Shown here: in pieces, positions 8,601 to 10,981 of the stretch
How positions within the stretch are numbered: the stretch's first letter is position 1
How the letters are laid out: each line of letters opens with the position of its first letter
Assembly (NCBI GenBank): GCA_035497635.1
Contig: DATJDB010000048.1
Location: 1 to 10,981, forward strand
Length of the DNA stretch: 10,981 nucleotides
Source of the DNA: Serpens sp035497635
Lineage (GTDB): Bacteria > Pseudomonadota > Gammaproteobacteria > Pseudomonadales > Pseudomonadaceae
Reading direction: 5' to 3'
Notes under the pieces: model-generated
Told to the model about the DNA's origin: nothing
The model's database searches: none
The model's input: only the letters and a program-made list of their open reading frames with translations
Made by a program: the position numbers and the translations under genes

Positions 8601-9163
8601 CGGACCGCTTCTTTGAAAGCCATCTGAAGCCCTTTGTGACCGGCAGCGGCCATCAGTTGAAAGCGCGCCTGGTCGATGGCCGTGGCCTGCCGTTGTCACC
8701 GCATTTTCTTGTTCAGTTGGGCAAGGCCGAGGACATTCGCCGCAGCTTCTTCGCCGAGAATCCGGACGAGCCGGGCGTGCAGTTCAAGCTGGAGTCCTAT
8801 CTGCTGGACTCAAACATGCGCCGAGCCGAATTCCGGCTGGGCAACCAGCAGCACGAATATCGCCATGGCCCGATCGCGCAGACCTCATTTCGCTGGCCGG
8901 ACCAGACGCTGGACGGCCGGGCCAGCGTGCTGATCGAGGAGATCGGTGGACGGCGCATCGCCGTGGAACGCAACAGCGGTCACTGGTCGCTGTTCCGCCT
9001 GCTCGACCAGTTGCAGGTGGAACACCACAGCGGGCGAGATGTGCTGCTGCTCAAGGCGCATCTTGAAGATCGCCGGGCTCAGTATCTGCTGCACAGCCAG
9101 CGCTCACCCAATCCCTTCGATCCATCGCTGCTGCGCAGCTTCAAACTGCCGGCGGCCTTGTGA
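5681..9163 (+). CDS. tssM: T6SS inner-membrane protein TssM (IcmF family)
   Basis: TssM is the large scaffold that spans the inner membrane and the periplasm and docks TssJ at the outer membrane. The 1160-residue product is of normal length. Two N-terminal membrane segments (about 18-40 and 52-70) are followed by a cytoplasmic P-loop domain with intact Walker A (GPEGGGKT, residues 134-141) and Walker B-like LIDTAG (181-186), plus a guanine-binding-like LVLGKADKV. A third membrane segment lies at about 444-463 (YAGALGCVLAMTGLW), after which about 695 residues form the periplasmic part. This part includes RGLYTQRGYRNYLL in its first half and a beta-rich C-terminus with the FRWPDQ, SGHWSLFRLLDQL and PFDPSLLRSFKLP stretches, as expected for the IcmF C-terminal domain. 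It starts one base after tssL and its stop overlaps the phosphatase start by one base. It corresponds to icmF2. Confidence 0.97.
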   Translation: MDIKQYAAQIGRFLARTWVWSLLMVLLASLLVWFVGPLLAVAEQRFWASPLSRLLSIGLLLLLWGGALGFADWRGKQRKRHEQSAEQAQESLRQQSLIGEEQAELRHRYREAVRTLKGRREKWREELPWYLLIGPEGGGKTSLLDFSGLEFPLNQGTEQRLTREVAGTLYADWYFAEQAVLIDTAGRYLSQPDPAVDSLGWQTLLHLLRRRRTRPLNGVLVTLPVDVLQSGDELALEHLARQTRQRLQEIHQQLGVDVPVYLVLGKADKVPGFAESFDQLSREDADQVLGMTFRPGQCATEMATLRAEFEALLRRLNHQVIPRMHQERDTVRRGRILDFPHQIGQLGEQLCLFVELAFAGNRYQRASQLRGLYLTSAPQLEGGLDPLTLGIGQQLGLASSLLPSLHTGKPRFIHNLFAQVIFPEAPLASLDGNTARRLVWGQRALYAGALGCVLAMTGLWTNGFSDNQARLERLRQIAEALPQAHEQLQGHDDIQRMLEVLNTSHSATLVFPQRDTVAFVQRGGLYQREQVEPVVQENYQRDLQALLLPRVRQQLEAQLQGRRADRDGLLASLRAYLMLNLPERRDAEFLADSLAADWSRLYPGDTAVQDELNGHFRRLLAEPFPPQSIDAGLVAEVRQVLRSESLAGVVYRMLRDQAQALPEYRFHQHLGPQATLLNGSDHGIPGLYTQRGYRNYLLAQGPRRVEEILRDNWVLGEGEGLSAHDLSRLLANVEQLYFRDYAYHWSQALEQLEPEPIGNAAQGARLVAGLGSPSSPLLQLLIQIRENTQFGGSTEPTDAASELLASVPGATALGARLGGTVPDTARKAMDRHFAPLHRLLDDSGNAGPELTASLRALDELHSLLNGLAQASQPEQTAFELARQRMSGRADALSQLRSNATRMPKPVGQWLEILADDSWMLILSEAQQHLNQRYQAELYAFYQDALRQRYPFEAQSQSEVSLADFREFFKSKGVADRFFESHLKPFVTGSGHQLKARLVDGRGLPLSPHFLVQLGKAEDIRRSFFAENPDEPGVQFKLESYLLDSNMRRAEFRLGNQQHEYRHGPIAQTSFRWPDQTLDGRASVLIEEIGGRRIAVERNSGHWSLFRLLDQLQVEHHSGRDVLLLKAHLEDRRAQYLLHSQRSPNPFDPSLLRSFKLPAAL

Positions 9164-9903
9164 TGCGCGGATGGCAGAGCGCTGCACGCAGTGAAACCGG
9201 CAAGGTCCGGCAGCGCAACGAAGATGCGCTGCTGGCAGCCGCCAATCAGGGCCTGTGGGCCATCGCCGACGGCATGGGCGGACATGCCAACGGCGCACTG
9301 GCCAGCCGATGCATCATCGAGGGACTGTCGGCGCTGCAATTGGCCGGCTCCCTTGAACAGCGCATCGCCCTGGTACGGGCCGAACTTACCGAAGCGAATC
9401 AGCGGCTCAGCCAGGACCTGACCCTGGCGGCCGATCAGCAGGATCCGATCATGGGCAGCACCGTGGTCGTCCTGCTGGTCGAAGGGGTTCGCGGCGCCTG
9501 CCTTTGGGCAGGCGACAGCCGTTGTTATCTATGGCGGGATCAGCGGCTTTTCCAGCTCACGCGTGATCATTCGCTGGCCCAGCAACTGATCGACAGTCAC
9601 CACTACACGGCCGAACAGGCCGCCCAGCATCCGGCGTCCCATGCGCTGACCCGCGCGGTTGGCGCAGCGGTTGCACTGGAGCTGGATACTATCGAGTTCG
9701 ATGTTCGTCCTGGCGATTGCTTCCTGCTTTGTAGCGATGGCATTCATCAGGTGTCGCCAGCCGCGGTGCTCGGCACGGCGTTGAAGGCTTCGACACCGAA
9801 GCGGGCGGCGGATCTTCTGATCGACTTCGTTATGCAGGGTCCGGCACGTGACAACCTGAGCGCCGTGGTGGTCCGCCAGATTTCAACGCAGGTCCAGCCA
9901 TGA
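9163..9903 (+). CDS. pppA: PP2C-type Ser/Thr phosphatase of the T6SS (PppA/Stp1 type)
   Basis: This is a metal-dependent phosphatase that opposes the adjacent kinase and so switches the T6SS off or resets it. ATG 9163 shares a base with the tssM stop (TGATG), giving 246 residues; GTG 9160 is also in frame. There is no clear Shine-Dalgarno, so translation is likely coupled to tssM. The bacterial PP2C motifs are complete: VRQRNED (Asp21), WAIADGMGGH (Asp36, Gly37), GSTVVVLLV, LWAGDSRCYLW (Asp118), LTRDHSLAQQL, HALTRAVGA, CFLLCSDGIHQ (Asp192) and ARDNLSAVVV (Asp230, Asn231). The metal-binding aspartates are all present, so it should be active. There is no signal peptide or membrane segment, so it is cytoplasmic. 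By position after icmF2 it matches stp1 of P. aeruginosa HSI-II. Confidence 0.95.
   Translation: MRGWQSAARSETGKVRQRNEDALLAAANQGLWAIADGMGGHANGALASRCIIEGLSALQLAGSLEQRIALVRAELTEANQRLSQDLTLAADQQDPIMGSTVVVLLVEGVRGACLWAGDSRCYLWRDQRLFQLTRDHSLAQQLIDSHHYTAEQAAQHPASHALTRAVGAAVALELDTIEFDVRPGDCFLLCSDGIHQVSPAAVLGTALKASTPKRAADLLIDFVMQGPARDNLSAVVVRQISTQVQP
9495..9514. repeat. Perfect 8-bp inverted repeat within the phosphatase gene
   Basis: CGCCTGCC (9495-9502) and GGCAGGCG (9507-9514) are exact reverse complements with loop TTTG. The RNA hairpin would be stable. It lies inside the coding sequence just before the GDS motif and has no T tract, so it is not a terminator. One or two such repeats are expected by chance in 11 kb of GC-rich DNA. 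Confidence 0.4.
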
Positions 9904-10814
9904 CCGGCGCCTCTGAGTCCGAGCCGACCTACTTCGCCTTTGCACAGCCGGCCAGGAAGCAGGCAGAGCGCCGCACGACATGCCTGCCGCCCGTACCTGA
10001 GCTGTTGTGCAATCGCTATCGGGTGGAACGATTGCTCGGCGTAGGCGGCATGGGTGCGGTCTTCAAAGGGCGAGATCTGCTGCGTGAACAGCTGGGAGAT
10101 CCGTGCCCTCTGGTCGCGATCAAGACCTTGAACAATGAGTGCGCCGAGTACCCCGATGCTCCGACGCTGTTACACAGCGAGTTCGTGCATACGCTGCGCC
10201 TGAAACATCCCAACATCATCAGGGTCCTGCATTTCGATATCGACCCGGCAAGCGAGCATCCCTTCATTGTCATGGAATTGTTCGAGGGCCTCACGCTGGA
10301 TCAGTTGCTCCTTCGTCAACCGCGACGTCTTGCATGGAGCGATGTCCACAGCATTGGCAGTGGTGTTCTCGCTGCGGTAGTGCATTGCCATGACCAAGGC
10401 GCCGTACATGGGGATATCAAGCCCAGCAACATACTGGCGGGGAAAGAAGATGTTCGCCTGTTTGATTTCGGACTCGGACGCGGCTCTCTGGACGAGCTTC
10501 CGCAGCTCGACCGGGAGCGTTTCAAGGCATGGACCCCTAAATACGCCGCTCCGGAGATCCTCCAGGGGGAGCCAGCAAGTCACTCAACAGATGTCTATTC
10601 GCTTGGCTGTGTGCTGCTGGAACTCAGCGGTGGCTGCTTGAAAAAAGAAACAGAACTTCAGCGGCCCGAACAGATGCCAACAGGCATCTGGAAGTTACTT
10701 AACAGGGCGATCTCCAGCGAACCGAAGCAGCGTTGTTCCGCCCGTCAGCTGTACGAGGCCTGGGAAGATACCGCCAGGCCGTCTTATTTCGCCAGGTTAG
10801 TGGGCCGCTTTTAA
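9900..10814 (+). CDS. stk1: Soluble Ser/Thr protein kinase of the T6SS (Stk1 type)
   Basis: This 304-residue Hanks-type kinase begins at ATG 9900, overlapping the phosphatase stop as ATGA, with CAGGT at 9889-9893. After about 37 N-terminal residues the kinase domain starts at NRYRVERLLG. It has a Gly-rich loop GVGGMG (47-52), VAIK with Lys75, the catalytic loop HGDIKPSN (His170, Asp172, Lys174, Asn177), DFG (189-191), an APE motif with Glu219, and the STDVYSLGCVLLEL helix. All catalytic residues are present. The catalytic loop has HGD rather than HRD, a non-RD kinase. No membrane segment or periplasmic sensor domain follows the kinase fold, unlike the long PpkA of HSI-I, so it is Stk1-like. 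It probably phosphorylates the FHA protein or another T6SS component. It ends 17 bases before a terminator hairpin, closing the operon. The 3' third is visibly less GC-rich than the tss genes. Confidence 0.94.
   Translation: MTGASESEPTYFAFAQPARKQAERRTTCLPPVPELLCNRYRVERLLGVGGMGAVFKGRDLLREQLGDPCPLVAIKTLNNECAEYPDAPTLLHSEFVHTLRLKHPNIIRVLHFDIDPASEHPFIVMELFEGLTLDQLLLRQPRRLAWSDVHSIGSGVLAAVVHCHDQGAVHGDIKPSNILAGKEDVRLFDFGLGRGSLDELPQLDRERFKAWTPKYAAPEILQGEPASHSTDVYSLGCVLLELSGGCLKKETELQRPEQMPTGIWKLLNRAISSEPKQRCSARQLYEAWEDTARPSYFARLVGRF
10671..10690. repeat. Perfect 8-bp inverted repeat near the 3' end of the kinase gene
   Basis: CAGATGCC (10671-10678) and GGCATCTG (10683-10690) are exact reverse complements with loop AACA. 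It lies in the coding sequence about 125 bases before the stop, with no following T tract. It could be a chance repeat or a local RNA hairpin. Confidence 0.4.
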
Positions 10815-10831
10815 ACCGCCTGAAAAGACAA

Positions 10832-10861
10832 AACCCCAACCCGCGGTCGCGGATTGGGGTT
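10832..10861. terminator. Bidirectional intrinsic terminator between T6SS operon and 5S rRNA
   Basis: The arms AACCCCAA (10832-10839) and TTGGGGTT (10854-10861) pair perfectly. After one C/A mismatch, CCGC (10841-10844) pairs with GCGG (10849-10852), leaving a loop of GGTC. On the + strand the hairpin is followed by CTGGTTTT; on the minus strand it is followed by TTGTCTTTT, a better U-rich tract. It therefore can end both the T6SS operon, whose last stop is 17 bases away, and the rRNA operon, whose 5S end is about 11 bases away. The minus-strand use, as rrn terminator, looks the stronger. Confidence 0.85.
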
Positions 10862-10872
10862 CTGGTTTTGGA

Positions 10873-10981
10873 TGCTTGACGATGACCTACTCTCACATGG
10901 GGAGACCCCACACTACCATCGGCGATGCGTCGTTTCACTACTGAGTTCGGGATGGGATCAGGTGGTTCCAACGCTCTATGG
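10873..10981 (-). rRNA. rrf: 5S ribosomal RNA (partial; 5' end beyond the window)
   Basis: Read on the minus strand, the sequence begins CCATAGAGCGTTGGAACC and continues through CCATCCCGAACTCAG, GTGAAACGACGCATCGCCGA, GGTAGTGTGGGG and GAGAGTAGGTCATCGTC to AAGCA. These are the conserved loops and stems of a Pseudomonas-type 5S rRNA. About 10 bases at the 5' end are missing, judged by the 3' arm TCGTCAAGCA, which should pair with a TGCTTGACGA start. The 3' end is estimated at 10872-10873. It is presumably the last gene of an rrn operon lying to the right and transcribed toward the T6SS genes. Confidence 0.95.

Noticed and set aside
10620..10720. Possible transfer boundary suggested by lower GC in the kinase gene's 3' third
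   Set aside because: The kinase motifs run through without break, no repeats or mobile-element traces flank it, and less conserved gene ends often drift in composition.
1..10981. CRISPR arrays, insertion sequences, tRNA genes, prophage genes
   Set aside because: I looked for regular direct repeats, transposase-like frames and tRNA cloverleaf patterns on both strands and saw none.

Overview
The window looks like chromosomal DNA of a Pseudomonas-type gammaproteobacterium. It is GC-rich with densely packed genes. The right edge holds a minus-strand 5S rRNA whose sequence is closely like Pseudomonas 5S. All protein genes are on the + strand and form the downstream part of a type VI secretion system (T6SS) cluster. 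I cannot assign a species.

Layout, left to right. Positions 1-1664: the 3' part of a DUF2235-type alpha/beta hydrolase gene (start outside the window), overlapping by ATGA with a lipoprotein gene that resembles the DUF2931 family. Together they look like a lipase-type effector and its periplasmic immunity protein. Positions 1699-1821: a very small lipoprotein gene (about 40 codons) with a strong Shine-Dalgarno. Positions 1838-9163: the T6SS regulatory and membrane/baseplate block, FHA protein (tagH/fha), tssJ, tssK, tssL, tssM. Positions 9163-10814: a PP2C phosphatase and a Ser/Thr kinase. Positions 10832-10861: a hairpin that can serve as terminator on both strands. Positions 10873-10981: the 3' part of a 5S rRNA on the minus strand, so an rrn operon converges on the T6SS operon.

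The order fha-tssJ-tssK-tssL-tssM-phosphatase-kinase matches, from memory, P. aeruginosa HSI-II (fha2-lip2-hsiJ2-dotU2-icmF2-stp1-stk1) rather than HSI-I. The kinase is a short soluble protein without the long periplasmic domain of HSI-I PpkA, and no tagF or tagQRST genes are seen.

How it works together: TssJ (outer-membrane lipoprotein), TssM and TssL (inner membrane) build the trans-envelope complex. TssK links the baseplate to TssL/TssM. The kinase, phosphatase and FHA protein form a threonine-phosphorylation switch that probably controls firing or assembly. The hydrolase is a probable secreted cargo that attacks membrane lipid in rivals or hosts, and the adjacent lipoprotein protects the producer. 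Genes overlap or are a few bases apart throughout, so this is one translationally coupled operon whose promoter lies upstream of the window. No intergenic stretch exceeds about 60 bases. The system itself is a known type; the least described parts are the embedded hydrolase/lipoprotein pair and the tiny lipoprotein.
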